From the NCBI RefSeq assembly GCF_020860705.1, contig NZ_JAJBTT010000054.1, positions 62,001 to 126,000 of the forward strand: 64,000 bases of DNA, in the 5' to 3' direction. The translations under genes were made by a program, and so were the position numbers. The notes beneath the pieces are model-generated. The model saw nothing but the letters and a program-made list of their open reading frames with translations. It had not been told where the DNA came from and made no database searches. Below are positions 26,732 through 36,331 of the stretch, one piece after another (the first letter of the stretch is position 1; each line of letters starts with the position of its first letter). This DNA is from Akkermansia sp. GTDB lineage: Bacteria > Verrucomicrobiota > Verrucomicrobiia > Verrucomicrobiales > Akkermansiaceae.

Positions 26732-29155
26732 ATGATTCGTCCCGTTTTTTTGTGTATTTCCTTCCCCCTGATGGCGTGTTCGGCTGCTTTGGCCCAGGAT
26801 AAAACTTCTCTTAACAGAGGCGGTTATGGTTCTGTAATGACGCCGGAGCAAGTGGTTCGGGAGCTGGGGCCGGAAACGGGGCTTCTGCCCGGTGACCAGG
26901 CATATGAAGGCCGTCCCGTGAAAAGCGTTTCCGTGCGTTACAGAAGCACCGGCAAGACCGTGTCAGAGGACCGCCTGAAAAACCTGCTGGCTACGCAGCC
27001 GGGCACCAAATATTCCCCGGAAGTGGTGAACAAGGATTTGGAACGGCTGCTGGAAAGCGGCCTGGTGGGCGGCAATACGACGGTAGCCGTGGAACCTTCC
27101 GGCGACGGCGTTACTGTGGTGTTTGAAATGGCGGCCCAGAATCTGCTGGGCGGCGTGGGCTTCCGCGGAAACACCGCCTTCGACAACCGGGATCTTTCCG
27201 AGGAATGCGGCCTGAAGGGGGGCGAAGCCCTCAGTGACAAGGCCCTTAGCAGCGCCATTACCAAACTGCGCACCTACTATCAGGAAGCCCGCTACCCGGA
27301 TGTGCGCGTTTCCTATTTTTACCAGAAGACGGAGCGCCCCGGTTTTGTGGACGTGGTCTTTGACATTAATGAAGGCAAGAAGGCCAACATCATCAACATT
27401 GACTTTGTCGGCAACGAGCACGTCAGCGCGAAGGACCTCCGCCAGGTGATGAAGACCAAGGAGAAGGGATGGCTTACCTGGATTACCAAGTCCGGCCGCA
27501 TTGACCGCGAACAGCTGGAGGACGATCTGGCGGAACTGGTGACTTATTACCGCAACAAGGGCTATCTGCGTGTCAAGTTGGACAAGGTGGAATACTTTGA
27601 CGCCGGCAAGGGCAACGAGCAGAAGCTGACGATGAGGATCACGATTACCGAAGGGCGGCGCTACAAAGTCAACCAGGTCGCGTTCGGCCCCACCAAAGTG
27701 TTTACGGCGAAGGAACTGATTCCCGGCCTGAGCATGTACAACGGGGATACCTATTCCGCCCAAAAGGTGGCTGACGACGTGACGATGATCCGTCGCTATT
27801 ACGGTTCCCGCGGTTATGCGGACGCCTCCGTACGCCCGGACATCCAGGAAGTGGGCATTGACCCCAAGACCGGCTACGGGCAGATCAACATCGTGTACCA
27901 TGTGACGGAAGGCAGTCCCTACCGCGTGGGCAACATCCGCCTGATCGGGAACAACCGCACGAAGGATTACGTCATTCGCCAGGAACTTCCTCTCCAGTCC
28001 AACGATCCCATGAATTCCGTGGACCTGGACACTGCCCAGAAGCGACTCCAGAACCTGAATTATTTTGACATGGTGGACGTAGCCCAGGTGGGCTCCACGC
28101 GGCCAGGCTACCGGGACATCAACATTGAAGTGGCGGAAAAACGCACCGGTTCCCTGAACATCGGCGTGGCGTTCTCCTCCATTGAAAGCGTGTACCTGTT
28201 CGCGGGCATCACCCAGTCCAACTTTGACATGTATGACTGGTCCTCCTTCGTAGGGGGCGGCCAGCGCTTCGCCATCAACACCCGCGTGGGTTTTGAAACG
28301 CAGGATGCCAGCATTTCCTGGGTGGACCCGTGGTTCCTGCACCGCAAGCTGGCCTTCGGCACGGAAATTTTCTACAGCAATTCCACCTATTTCTCCGACT
28401 ATTACGACCAGCAGAATTACGGCTTTGCCGTTTCCCTGCGCAAGCCGATCGGTGAACTGGATTACGTGAAGCTGGAATACCGCCTGGAACAGTACCGGAT
28501 TGACGCCAAGGGGAACGCTCCCATTTTCTTCCGGCTTCAGGACGGGGATTACCTGCGCAGCCACGTGGAGCTTTCCTACACCATTGATACCCGTGACGCT
28601 CAAATCTTCCCCCGCAAGGGCGGCAAGTTTGAAGTGCTGGCCGGGTATTCCGGCCTGGGCGGCGACGTTCACACCTACAACTTCGGCGTCAACGGCTCCT
28701 ATTACTGGAACCTCCGCGGAGACACCATTTTCAGCATCAATGCCGGCGCGGCCACCGTGGATTCCTACGGCAACCATGACGTGCCCATTTTTGAACGCCT
28801 CTACCTGGGCGGCCCGTACAACATGCGCGGCTTCCGCTTCCGGGACGTGGCTCCGTACAATTCCCTCCTAAGCGGTGACGAAACGATGGGCGGCCGTTCC
28901 TCCTTCTTCTGCCAGTTTGAATATTCCATTCCGGTGATTGAAGAAGTGCGCATCGCCGTGTTCTACGACATCGGCTTTGTCAACGGGGACGCCTTTGACT
29001 TCAGCACGTCCAAAATCGTTTCCGACTACGGGATCGGCCTGCGCCTGAACCTTCCCATCGGCCCCCTGGCGGTGGACTATGCCATTCCGGTCCAGAAGAA
29101 CAATGCCATTGACCGCGGAGGACAATTCCAGTTCTATCTTAACTATTCCTATTAA
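26732..29155 (+). CDS. bamA: Outer membrane protein assembly factor BamA
   Basis: An 807-residue Omp85 protein that inserts beta-barrels into the outer membrane. The start at 26732 is chosen because it begins a signal peptide (MIRPVFLCISFPLMACSAALA); earlier in-frame ATGs add a non-signal leader. Five POTRA domains cover roughly 60-430 and the 16-strand barrel the rest, with the lid motif YLGGPYNMRGFRFRDV near 695 and C-terminal GPLAVDYAIPV. The last residues FQFYLNYSY give the aromatic barrel-insertion signal. Confidence 0.97.
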   Translation: MIRPVFLCISFPLMACSAALAQDKTSLNRGGYGSVMTPEQVVRELGPETGLLPGDQAYEGRPVKSVSVRYRSTGKTVSEDRLKNLLATQPGTKYSPEVVNKDLERLLESGLVGGNTTVAVEPSGDGVTVVFEMAAQNLLGGVGFRGNTAFDNRDLSEECGLKGGEALSDKALSSAITKLRTYYQEARYPDVRVSYFYQKTERPGFVDVVFDINEGKKANIINIDFVGNEHVSAKDLRQVMKTKEKGWLTWITKSGRIDREQLEDDLAELVTYYRNKGYLRVKLDKVEYFDAGKGNEQKLTMRITITEGRRYKVNQVAFGPTKVFTAKELIPGLSMYNGDTYSAQKVADDVTMIRRYYGSRGYADASVRPDIQEVGIDPKTGYGQINIVYHVTEGSPYRVGNIRLIGNNRTKDYVIRQELPLQSNDPMNSVDLDTAQKRLQNLNYFDMVDVAQVGSTRPGYRDINIEVAEKRTGSLNIGVAFSSIESVYLFAGITQSNFDMYDWSSFVGGGQRFAINTRVGFETQDASISWVDPWFLHRKLAFGTEIFYSNSTYFSDYYDQQNYGFAVSLRKPIGELDYVKLEYRLEQYRIDAKGNAPIFFRLQDGDYLRSHVELSYTIDTRDAQIFPRKGGKFEVLAGYSGLGGDVHTYNFGVNGSYYWNLRGDTIFSINAGAATVDSYGNHDVPIFERLYLGGPYNMRGFRFRDVAPYNSLLSGDETMGGRSSFFCQFEYSIPVIEEVRIAVFYDIGFVNGDAFDFSTSKIVSDYGIGLRLNLPIGPLAVDYAIPVQKNNAIDRGGQFQFYLNYSY

Positions 29156-29175
29156 ATTCTCCACCATTTGACGAC

Positions 29176-29931
29176 ATGAGCAACTTCCGCATCCTTATTC
29201 TGGTATTCCTGGTAGTGGTGCTGGCCGTTCTGGGAATGATTTATGTGAACATTTCCTCCCGGATGGACGTAATCCAGCAACAGCAGCAGATAGCCCCCGC
29301 GCCTGTTCCCGCAGCCGTCACTCCTTCCTCTTATATACCGGTGCCCACCCAGGCTCCCGGCAACGCCGTTCAGCCTGTGGTGGTGGCGGACCCCGTGGTG
29401 AGCGAGGAACTGGCCCACGCCACGGCTGAGCTGGAACGGATGAAGAAGGAAAATGAAGAATTGAAGAAGCGCCGCGCCATGGCGGAGGAGGAACGCGCCC
29501 TGCTGGAACGCAAGAGCCTTGAAAAAGGCGATCCGCGCCTGCAATGGCTTAATGAAATCAAGGATGCGGAGCAAGTGGGCCGTGTGACGGAATACTACCG
29601 TGACGCCAATCTGGTCTTGTTCCAGTCCATCGGCCAGCCGAATTTGAAAGTAGGGCAGGAACTGGGCATCCGGAGGCGCGGGAGCATTTTTGTCTCCCTC
29701 ATCATTGACGGAGTTGATCCGGACGGGAAAGTGTTCCAGTCCTATGTGAAGCGCAATACGCTTTTTGACAATAATGACAAGGAGACCATCAAGCCGGGGG
29801 ATGAAGTGATTATCCCGCCCGCCAGCTGGCAGGAAAACATGCCTGTAGGAGGCGAGTCCGGCGCAGACCCGGCCGCCGTCCCTTCTCCCGCGGCTCCTCC
29901 CCAGCCGGTGATGATCCCCATGGAGCCGTAA
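29176..29931 (+). CDS. Membrane-anchored coiled-coil protein of unknown function
   Basis: 251 residues, not recognised. One membrane helix (about 5-25) is followed by a Gln run (QQQQQ), a Pro-Ala linker, and a strongly charged coiled coil (about 75-120, HATAELERMKKENEELKKRR). A folded C-terminal region follows (LRPQ.. to VIIPPASWQEN), in which VGQELGIRRRGSIFVSLII looks like an SH3-type beta barrel. The tail is Pro-rich. It begins 21 bp after bamA, the place where many bacteria have the chaperone gene skp, but it is not Skp-like in sequence. An envelope role is inferred from context. Confidence 0.7.
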   Translation: MSNFRILILVFLVVVLAVLGMIYVNISSRMDVIQQQQQIAPAPVPAAVTPSSYIPVPTQAPGNAVQPVVVADPVVSEELAHATAELERMKKENEELKKRRAMAEEERALLERKSLEKGDPRLQWLNEIKDAEQVGRVTEYYRDANLVLFQSIGQPNLKVGQELGIRRRGSIFVSLIIDGVDPDGKVFQSYVKRNTLFDNNDKETIKPGDEVIIPPASWQENMPVGGESGADPAAVPSPAAPPQPVMIPMEP

Positions 29932-29967
29932 TGCGGAGCCGGATAGAGCCAAGCCCAGTAAAAAGAA

Positions 29968-30903
29968 GTGCACCTGAGAGAAAGATTGCAGTCGGGCGCA
30001 GGTCCCAGTCTGTCCTTTGAATTTTTCCCGCCCAAGAATGAGCAGGCGGCGGCGGCCCTGTACCGGACCATCCGTGAACTGGAACCCTACCATCCCAGTT
30101 TTGTCAGTGTGACGTATGGAGCGGGCGGCTCCACCCGGGAACTTACCCGTGAGGTGGTTCTGCGCATCCAGCAGGAATCACGCATTCCCACGGTGCCGCA
30201 CCTTACTTGCGTGGGGCACACCCGGGAGGAAGTTTGGAATATCCTGGACCAATATGCCCAGGCAGGGGTCCGGGCCGTGCTGGCCCTGCGGGGGGATCCT
30301 CCGCGCGGCGTGGAAAATTATGACCGTGATGCGGACGCCTTCCGTCATGCGGCGGATCTGGTGGCCTTCATCCGTGAGTATAATGAATCCGGCCGCCATC
30401 CGGACCCGGATGGTTTTGCCATAGGAGTGGCGGGTTTCCCGGAAGGGCATCCAGCTACCCCGAACCGCCTGCGCGAGATGGATTTCCTGAAAGCGAAGGT
30501 GGAGGCCGGCGCGGATTACATCTGCACCCAGCTGTTTTTTGACAACCACTCTTTTCTGGACTACCGGGAGCGCTGCCTGCTGGCGGGCATCAGGGTGCCC
30601 ATCCTGGCCGGCATCATGCCCGTAACCAGCCTGTCCGGCATGAACCGCATGGCGGAACTTTCCGGGGGCACCTGCTTTCCGGCCCGGCTGCTCAAGGCGC
30701 TGAAGCGCGCCGGCTCCAATCCGGACGCCATTCAGGAAGTAGGCATCCAGTACGCCTCCAGCCAATGCGCCGAACTGCTGGATTCCGGCGTGGACGGCAT
30801 TCATTTTTATACGCTCAACCAGAGCCGCGCTACCCGGGAAATCTACAGGAACCTGGGCCTGAAGGATTCCCTCCAGCTTCTGGAACATGGCGAAGATAAG
30901 TAA
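29968..30903 (+). CDS. metF: Methylenetetrahydrofolate reductase
   Basis: A 311-residue flavoenzyme that reduces 5,10-methylene-THF to 5-methyl-THF for methionine synthesis. The start codon is GTG (29968). Family strings are LSFEFFPPKNE, FVSVTYGAGGSTRE, HLTCVGHTREEV, ALRGDPPRG and ADYICTQLFFDN. This is the bacterial catalytic-domain-only size. It supplies the methyl cycle served by metK and ahcY 19 kb away. Confidence 0.96.
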   Translation: MHLRERLQSGAGPSLSFEFFPPKNEQAAAALYRTIRELEPYHPSFVSVTYGAGGSTRELTREVVLRIQQESRIPTVPHLTCVGHTREEVWNILDQYAQAGVRAVLALRGDPPRGVENYDRDADAFRHAADLVAFIREYNESGRHPDPDGFAIGVAGFPEGHPATPNRLREMDFLKAKVEAGADYICTQLFFDNHSFLDYRERCLLAGIRVPILAGIMPVTSLSGMNRMAELSGGTCFPARLLKALKRAGSNPDAIQEVGIQYASSQCAELLDSGVDGIHFYTLNQSRATREIYRNLGLKDSLQLLEHGEDK

Positions 30904-30955
30904 AAAGCTGATTGATTTGACCAGGACAACACGGTAGAAACCTCTTCAACATATT

Positions 30956-31693
30956 ATGGATATCAAGGATATTAAACGGGCCATGGACAACATGCCTATG
31001 GGCGATGGAAGCGCGTTTGCGGAAATTTCCGTCGGGCCGGCCAAGCATGAACAGTTTCTGGATGAACACTACGGCAAGGTTGCCCTCGTCGTGCTGCTTT
31101 GCGTCCTTGGAGCCGCCGGCTGGATCATTTACAATGGCATGCAGGACTCCATGGAAAAGAAGGCGGGAGCCGCCCTGGTAGCTGCCATGCCGGTATCTCC
31201 CGCGACCGGAGAGCTTTCCCTGAATGAACCGGGGCTCCAGCAGGTGGTGTCCGACTTTGGCGATTCCCGCGCCGCCGTCACCGCCACCTACCTGCAGGCG
31301 GTTGCCCTGTGGAACGCCGGCAAGGAAGATGAAGGCGTAGCCAGAATGAAAGCCTTTATCGATTCCGCTCCCACGGAGGAATGGAAAGCCCAGGCTTCCG
31401 TTACTCTGGCATGCCGCCTGATGAACCGCGGGAAGGCGGATGAGGCGGAAGGCCTGTTCCGTTCCGTGGTGGAGGCGGGGGACCCCACTTTTTCCGGTTT
31501 TGCCGCCATGTGCCTCGGGGACATCGCCCGGGCCAAGAAAGACAATGCTGCCGCGGGCGCTTTTTACCGTGAACTTGAAGAGAAATTCTCGTCCAGCGCG
31601 TTTGTCCTCCGGCGCGAAGGCTATTTGCTGCGCAAGAGCCTGTTTGATATTCAAAGCCCCGTTCGCATTGAACCCGTTACGGAAAAGAAATAA
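30956..31693 (+). CDS. TPR-type membrane protein (YfgM-like)
   Basis: A 245-residue protein with a cytoplasmic N-terminus, one membrane helix (about 42-62, VALVVLLCVLGAAGWIIY) and helical repeats of TPR type (about 95-220: AVTATYLQAVALWNAGKEDE, LACRLMNRGKADEAEGLF, AMCLGDIARAKKDNAAAG). The layout matches the YfgM/ancillary translocon family in which a single-span protein carries a periplasmic TPR domain. The sequence is not close enough to be sure. It follows metF by 52 bp and has its own terminator downstream. Confidence 0.75.
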   Translation: MDIKDIKRAMDNMPMGDGSAFAEISVGPAKHEQFLDEHYGKVALVVLLCVLGAAGWIIYNGMQDSMEKKAGAALVAAMPVSPATGELSLNEPGLQQVVSDFGDSRAAVTATYLQAVALWNAGKEDEGVARMKAFIDSAPTEEWKAQASVTLACRLMNRGKADEAEGLFRSVVEAGDPTFSGFAAMCLGDIARAKKDNAAAGAFYRELEEKFSSSAFVLRREGYLLRKSLFDIQSPVRIEPVTEKK

Positions 31694-31740
31694 TCCGTGA
31701 GAGCGTTCCCGGTGTTTTCCGGAAGATGAACGTTTTTCCT

Positions 31741-31779
31741 ATCCGCATGTCTGTTTTCTTACAGAGCATGCGGATTTTT
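31741..31779 (+). terminator. Intrinsic terminator after the TPR gene
   Basis: The stem ATCCGCATG/CATGCGGAT is extended by an inner CTGT/ACAG and followed by TTTTTAT. It lies 48 bp past the stop at 31693. Confidence 0.85.
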
Positions 31780-31954
31780 ATATTCAGGCATGCCGGAGCA
31801 GGAGGCCCCGGCATTTCTGCCGTGAATGGCGGGGAATGTCATGATACCAGGAATTTCCTTCCGGGTTCTGACATGCTTAAACAAAAAATGCGAGAATCAT
31901 GCGCTTAATGAATGTAAGCCGGGCAGCCGGCATCCAGAAATATTTTTTCAGACC

Positions 31955-32227
31955 ATGAATAAACAGATTAAATCCCTCTGGCTTCTTCCCCTGGCCGGGC
32001 TGGCCTTTTCCCTGATGCCGTCCTGCACGACGGATAGTTACGGAAACAACGCCGTAACGCCGGGAGGCGCCGCCGCCATAGGAGTGGGAGCGCTGGCCGC
32101 CGGAGCCGCCATCGGCGCGGCCGTTCAGCATGACCGTGACAAGGACAGGTACCGTAATGACTGGCATCATCACGGTCCTCCTCCCCCGCCGCCCCGTCCT
32201 CGTCACCGTCCCTACCGTGGAAGGTAG
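31955..32227 (+). CDS. Small glycine-rich lipoprotein
   Basis: 90 residues starting at 31955 (MNKQIKSLWLLPLAGLAFSL) with lipobox MPSC at about 21-24. The mature part has a Gly/Ala-rich hydrophobic stretch (PGGAAAIGVGALAAGAAIGAAV, resembling the glycine-zipper segment of 17 kDa/OmpA-linked lipoproteins) and ends in a basic, His- and Pro-rich tail (HHHGPPPPPPRPRHR). The tail could bind metal or nucleic acid, or be unstructured. Monocistronic between a terminator and the convergent TetR gene. Confidence 0.7.
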   Translation: MNKQIKSLWLLPLAGLAFSLMPSCTTDSYGNNAVTPGGAAAIGVGALAAGAAIGAAVQHDRDKDRYRNDWHHHGPPPPPPRPRHRPYRGR

Positions 32228-32310
32228 GACGGGCGGCTCCATGGCCGTGAACTTTGCGGCGCTTCCGCTCTGAAAAGAGTGGTGCGGTCTTCCCGGAGAA
32301 CGGCAGCCGT

Positions 32311-32937
32311 TCAAGGCTGCCGGATGCCGCGGAGCGCCCAGGTCATGCGCTGCCTGGCGCTTTCCGGGTCGTTGAGAATGGAGCCCAGCAGGTCCAGTAC
32401 GGGTCGTGCGGCTTTCGGGTCGTGCACCTGGAGCTGGCCGGAAAGGATGAAGGGAGCTCCTCCGCAGCAAACGAGGTAAATGAGAATGTTCATGGGGTCT
32501 CCCTTGAGCACGGAACCTTCCTCCTGGGCCTTGCGTATGGTTTCCAGCAGTACCAGGGGATGGCGCGTATGGATGCCGGAAATGAAGCGGATGGCCGCCC
32601 GTTCCCCTGCCAGGGCGTCCAGCACCAGCTGGGCGATGAACTGTCCATGGCGGAGCAGGAACTCCATGACGTCCCCCAGGATGGCTTCCAGTTTTTCAAA
32701 GGCCGGAAGATGAATGTTGGCGTGGGTTCTGACGCCGGTGAACAGCGGTTCATACCAGCGTTCCAGCAATTCGTTCAGAAAAGCCTCACGGTTGCCGAAG
32801 TGGTAGACGAAGCTTCCGGTATTGGTCCCGGCGCGCAGGGAAAGGCCCCGGATGGTGAGTGCGCGGAGCCCTGATTCTCCCACGATCATGGCTCCCGTGT
32901 TGAGCAGATGCTCTCTGGTGGATTTCCGTTTGGGCAT
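32311..32937 (-). CDS. TetR-family transcriptional regulator
   Basis: 208 residues. The N-terminal HTH (about 8-52: REHLLNTGAMIVGESGLRALTIRGLSLRAGTNTG then FVYHFGNREAFLNELLERWY) is classic TetR; the C-terminal ligand domain is not assigned. It is the last gene of the minus-strand block containing the heavy-metal-type RND pump, 132 bp after it and past a terminator-like hairpin, so it may control the pump or itself. No operator was identified. Confidence 0.92.
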   Translation of the reverse strand: MPKRKSTREHLLNTGAMIVGESGLRALTIRGLSLRAGTNTGSFVYHFGNREAFLNELLERWYEPLFTGVRTHANIHLPAFEKLEAILGDVMEFLLRHGQFIAQLVLDALAGERAAIRFISGIHTRHPLVLLETIRKAQEEGSVLKGDPMNILIYLVCCGGAPFILSGQLQVHDPKAARPVLDLLGSILNDPESARQRMTWALRGIRQP

Positions 32938-33010
32938 GAGGGTGAAGCTTAAGATCCATGTGTGCTCCTTATCAGGCCGGAAGGCAAGGACTTGTTACGT
33001 CTGTTATTGT

Positions 33011-33051
33011 AAAAGGCGGAACCAGGGCCTCGTCTTTTTCCCGGTTCCGCC
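33011..33051 (-). terminator. Terminator after the RND pump gene
   Basis: The stem GGCGGAACC/GGTTCCGCC (33015-33023 with 33043-33051) is followed on the minus strand by TTTTACA. It lies 19 bp past the stop of the pump gene. Confidence 0.7.
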
Positions 33052-33069
33052 GCTGGAATCCTGAATGAA

Positions 33070-36000
33070 TCAGGATGTTGCTTCCAGTTCTTTCCGCCGG
33101 GAAGAAATCCAGCGAGAGAAGAGTTTGGCCGTGGCCGGAATGATGAGCAGATTCAGGATGGTGGCTGAAACCAGACCGCCGAATTGGACGATAGCCAGCG
33201 GGCCGAGCAGCTCGCCGCCGGGCTTGTCAATGGCCCAGATCAGCGGGAGCAGCCCCAGCACCGTGGTCAGGGAGGTCATGATGATGGGGACCACGCGTTC
33301 CAGGGAACCTTCCCGGATGGCGTCCGCCGGGTCCAGGCCCTTGTGTTCCAGGGCCCGGTACCTGTTGAGCAGGATCAGCCCGCTGCGGATGGCAAAGCCA
33401 ATGACCGTGACGAACCCCACGATGGAAGCCACGGAAAGGATGGGCGGAATATAGGTGGAGTGGAACAGGGAAGAGAGGGTGCCGGGAGAGGCCAGGAAGA
33501 CGGCCACGATGCCGCCCACCAGGCACAGCGGAATGTTTACCAGCGTCAGCATGGCGCGGCGGACGCTCCCCAGCGCGGAGGAGAGCAGCAGTACGATAAG
33601 CACCATCATGATGGCGCCCAGCACGTAGAGCCGTTCGGAGGCGGATTCACGCGCCTTGATGGTGCCGTCATAGTCCACCGTGCAGCCCATGGCGTTCATC
33701 ACGGGGTCCAGCTGTTCGCGGCAGGCCTTCGCCAGGTCCCCCAGATTGGAGTTGGGGGAGGGGTTGCAGGAGATCATGGCCTTTCGCATGGTGTTGTCCC
33801 TCAGGATGAGGTTGGAAACCTCCTCCCGGTACACGTGTGCTACGTCGTCCAGGCGCACGGTCTTTTTATTGGGGGAAAGCAGTTCCAGGTTCTTGATGTC
33901 TTCAATGGACGTCTTCAGTTTGGGATCAATGCGCAGGACAATGTTCCAGTGGTCCTGGTTCTTGATCACTTCCCCCAGTTTCTGGCCGTTCATGGCCGTG
34001 GAGACCTGCTCCGCGGCATTCGCCATGGTCAGGCCGCGGGAAGCCAGTGCTTCCTGGTTGTACTGCACGCGGATGGTATCCACCATGATCTCCCGGTTGG
34101 CGCGCGCGTCCGCCACTTCCGGCATTTTCGCCAGAATCTCCTTGGCCTTTTGGGCGGCCAGGCGGAGCTGAGGCAGTTCCGTTCCGTAAATGTTGATGGC
34201 GATTTCCGAGTTGGAGCCGGACAGGGCGGAACTGATGCGGTGCGCCAGAGGATAGCCGATCATGGAGCTGGTGCCGGGGATGTCGTCAATGCACTTTTTG
34301 ATGGCGGCGCGCAGTTCCTTCTGGTCCTTCTTCAAATCCACGCGCACAAGCAGCTCGGAGGCGCTGACGGGTTCCGCGTGTTCATCATTTTCCGCACGTC
34401 CCGTGCGCTGGGTGACGCTGAGGACGCCCGGAATGCGTTCAATGTCCTTCATGACCGTCCGGGAAATGCGTTCCGTTTCGTCCAGGGAGGTTCCCGGCAC
34501 GGTGCTGACGAAGACCGTGTAGCAGTCCTCGTTGAACGGCGGCAGGAAGCTGGTTCCGAAGGTGGAGCCCAGCCACAGGGCCAGTAGCGTGACGGCCGCC
34601 ATGATGGCGCAGACCGTCTTGGAAAAGCGGAGGCAGAATTCAAGGATAGGCGCATAAATGCGCTTGATAAGGCGGGAGCTGAATGAGTCCCCGCTTTCCA
34701 GCGTGGCGGCGTTTTTGCTCTTCTTGAACCACATGTAGCAAAGCACCGGAGTGATGGTGACGGCTACGATCAGGGAGGAGAGCAGGGCCAGCATGTAGGA
34801 AATGCCCAGAGGACGGAAGAATTGCCCTTCCAGGCCGGATAGGAAGAGCACCGGCGTGAATACCAGCAGGATGATGATGGAGGAGAAGGAGATGGATCCT
34901 ACGATTTCCCCCTTGGCCTTCATCAGCACTTCATACTTGCTCTTGCGCTTGTCTTCCGGCAGGGCGGCGTTCCGGTTCAGGTGCCGCCATGCTATTTCCA
35001 CGAAAATAATGGCATTGTCCACCACATCCCCCACGGCCACGGCCAGGCCGCCCAGGGTCATGATGTTGATCGCCAGCCCGAAAACGGGGAACATCATCAT
35101 CCCGAACAGGACGGACAGAGGCATGGAAATCAGCGTGATGATGGCCGTACGCAGGTTCAACAGGGTCAGAAAGATGACGATCATGACCACCGCACCTGCA
35201 ATGAGCAGGGTCTCCGTGCCGTTGTCCAGCGACATTTCAATAAAGTCCGCCTGGCGGTAGGCGCTGGTATGCAGTTTCATGCCCTTGGGAAGCTGGCTCT
35301 GGGTGAATTCCCGGATGGCGGCGTCCACGGCCTGCGTCAGGGCCAGCGTATTGGCCCCCGGGACCTTCTGCACGGAGAGCACTACGGCGTCTTCCCCCAT
35401 GAACCCGGCGTCTCCGCGGCGCGGCGCGCCGTCTATCTTGACTTCCGCCACGTCCTGCAGCCGCAGGATGCCGGAGGGATGGTCCGGAACCAGGGCGCGG
35501 TTGAGCTGTTCGATGTTGGCGGTGCGGGTATCCTGCTGGATGGGCAATTCCTGCCCGGCCACATCTTCCAGATACCCTGCAGGAACGGAAGACTGGGATT
35601 CCTCAACGGCCGTTTTCAGGTTGGAAAGGTCCACCCCTGCCAGCTTGAGCTTGTTGGGGTCGTAAATCACCTGGTATTCCGGCAGGCGGCCGCCCAGCAC
35701 CGTGACTTGTCCCACGCCGGGAATGGCCAGCAGGCGCGTGCGCAGCTTGTATTCCGCCAACTGCCGCATGTCCAGCGTGCTGGTGTCCTTGTCCCCCGTC
35801 AGGGCGATCAGCATGATTTCTCCCGTTACGGAGACGATGGGGGCCAGCTCCGGGGATGTGCCCTCCGGCAGGGAGTCCCGCACGGCTCCCAGGCGTTCCG
35901 CTACAATCTGGCGGGCCTGGTAGATGTCCTTGTCCCAGTCAAAATCCACCCACACGAAGGAAAGGCCGCTGCCGGAGGAAGAGCGCACGCCCTTGACTCC

Positions 36001-36228
36001 TGCGGTTCCGTTCATGGCAGACTCAATGGGAATGGTGATATACTGCTCCACTTCCTCTGCGGTGAGGCCGGGGGCTTCCGTCTGGATGGTGACGCGCGGC
36101 ACCTTCAGTTCCGGGAATACGTCCACGGGAATATTTTTCACCACGAAAATGCTGATGACCGCCAGGGCGAGCGTCAGCAGAATCACGGTGATCCTGTTAT
36201 TCAGGCAGAATGAAATTAGAAAGTTCAT
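33070..36228 (-). CDS. RND efflux pump, heavy-metal (CzcA/CusA) type
   Basis: A 1052-residue inner-membrane RND transporter that would export metal ions (or drugs) by proton antiport. N-terminal helix (about 10-30), periplasmic porter domain 1, TM2-6 (about 340-500), porter domain 2 and TM8-12 (about 865-1035) follow the standard order. The VAVGDVVDNAIIFVE segment of TM4 carries the acidic pair typical of proton relay in the HME class. It is followed by TetR and preceded by a periplasmic adaptor and an outer-membrane channel, so the tripartite pump is complete. The substrate cannot be read from sequence; the Cys/His-rich partners favour metal. Confidence 0.92.
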   Translation of the reverse strand: MNFLISFCLNNRITVILLTLALAVISIFVVKNIPVDVFPELKVPRVTIQTEAPGLTAEEVEQYITIPIESAMNGTAGVKGVRSSSGSGLSFVWVDFDWDKDIYQARQIVAERLGAVRDSLPEGTSPELAPIVSVTGEIMLIALTGDKDTSTLDMRQLAEYKLRTRLLAIPGVGQVTVLGGRLPEYQVIYDPNKLKLAGVDLSNLKTAVEESQSSVPAGYLEDVAGQELPIQQDTRTANIEQLNRALVPDHPSGILRLQDVAEVKIDGAPRRGDAGFMGEDAVVLSVQKVPGANTLALTQAVDAAIREFTQSQLPKGMKLHTSAYRQADFIEMSLDNGTETLLIAGAVVMIVIFLTLLNLRTAIITLISMPLSVLFGMMMFPVFGLAINIMTLGGLAVAVGDVVDNAIIFVEIAWRHLNRNAALPEDKRKSKYEVLMKAKGEIVGSISFSSIIILLVFTPVLFLSGLEGQFFRPLGISYMLALLSSLIVAVTITPVLCYMWFKKSKNAATLESGDSFSSRLIKRIYAPILEFCLRFSKTVCAIMAAVTLLALWLGSTFGTSFLPPFNEDCYTVFVSTVPGTSLDETERISRTVMKDIERIPGVLSVTQRTGRAENDEHAEPVSASELLVRVDLKKDQKELRAAIKKCIDDIPGTSSMIGYPLAHRISSALSGSNSEIAINIYGTELPQLRLAAQKAKEILAKMPEVADARANREIMVDTIRVQYNQEALASRGLTMANAAEQVSTAMNGQKLGEVIKNQDHWNIVLRIDPKLKTSIEDIKNLELLSPNKKTVRLDDVAHVYREEVSNLILRDNTMRKAMISCNPSPNSNLGDLAKACREQLDPVMNAMGCTVDYDGTIKARESASERLYVLGAIMMVLIVLLLSSALGSVRRAMLTLVNIPLCLVGGIVAVFLASPGTLSSLFHSTYIPPILSVASIVGFVTVIGFAIRSGLILLNRYRALEHKGLDPADAIREGSLERVVPIIMTSLTTVLGLLPLIWAIDKPGGELLGPLAIVQFGGLVSATILNLLIIPATAKLFSRWISSRRKELEATS

Positions 36229-36331
36229 AAACTTTTAGTTATTAAATACTAATGATGAAAGATTAAAGGGATTGTTTCAAGAGCTCTGTTCCTGGTTGTT
36301 TGTTCTTTAATCTTTTGTCTTTGCTCATGGG

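Noticed and set aside
26963..28777. A long minus-strand frame over bamA
   Set aside because: Antisense shadow of bamA with no recognisable motifs; bamA has full POTRA and barrel coding.
33184..34587. Plus-strand frames across the RND pump (also 34981-36213)
   Set aside because: Shadow frames rich in His/Gly/Asp; the pump reads clearly on the minus strand.
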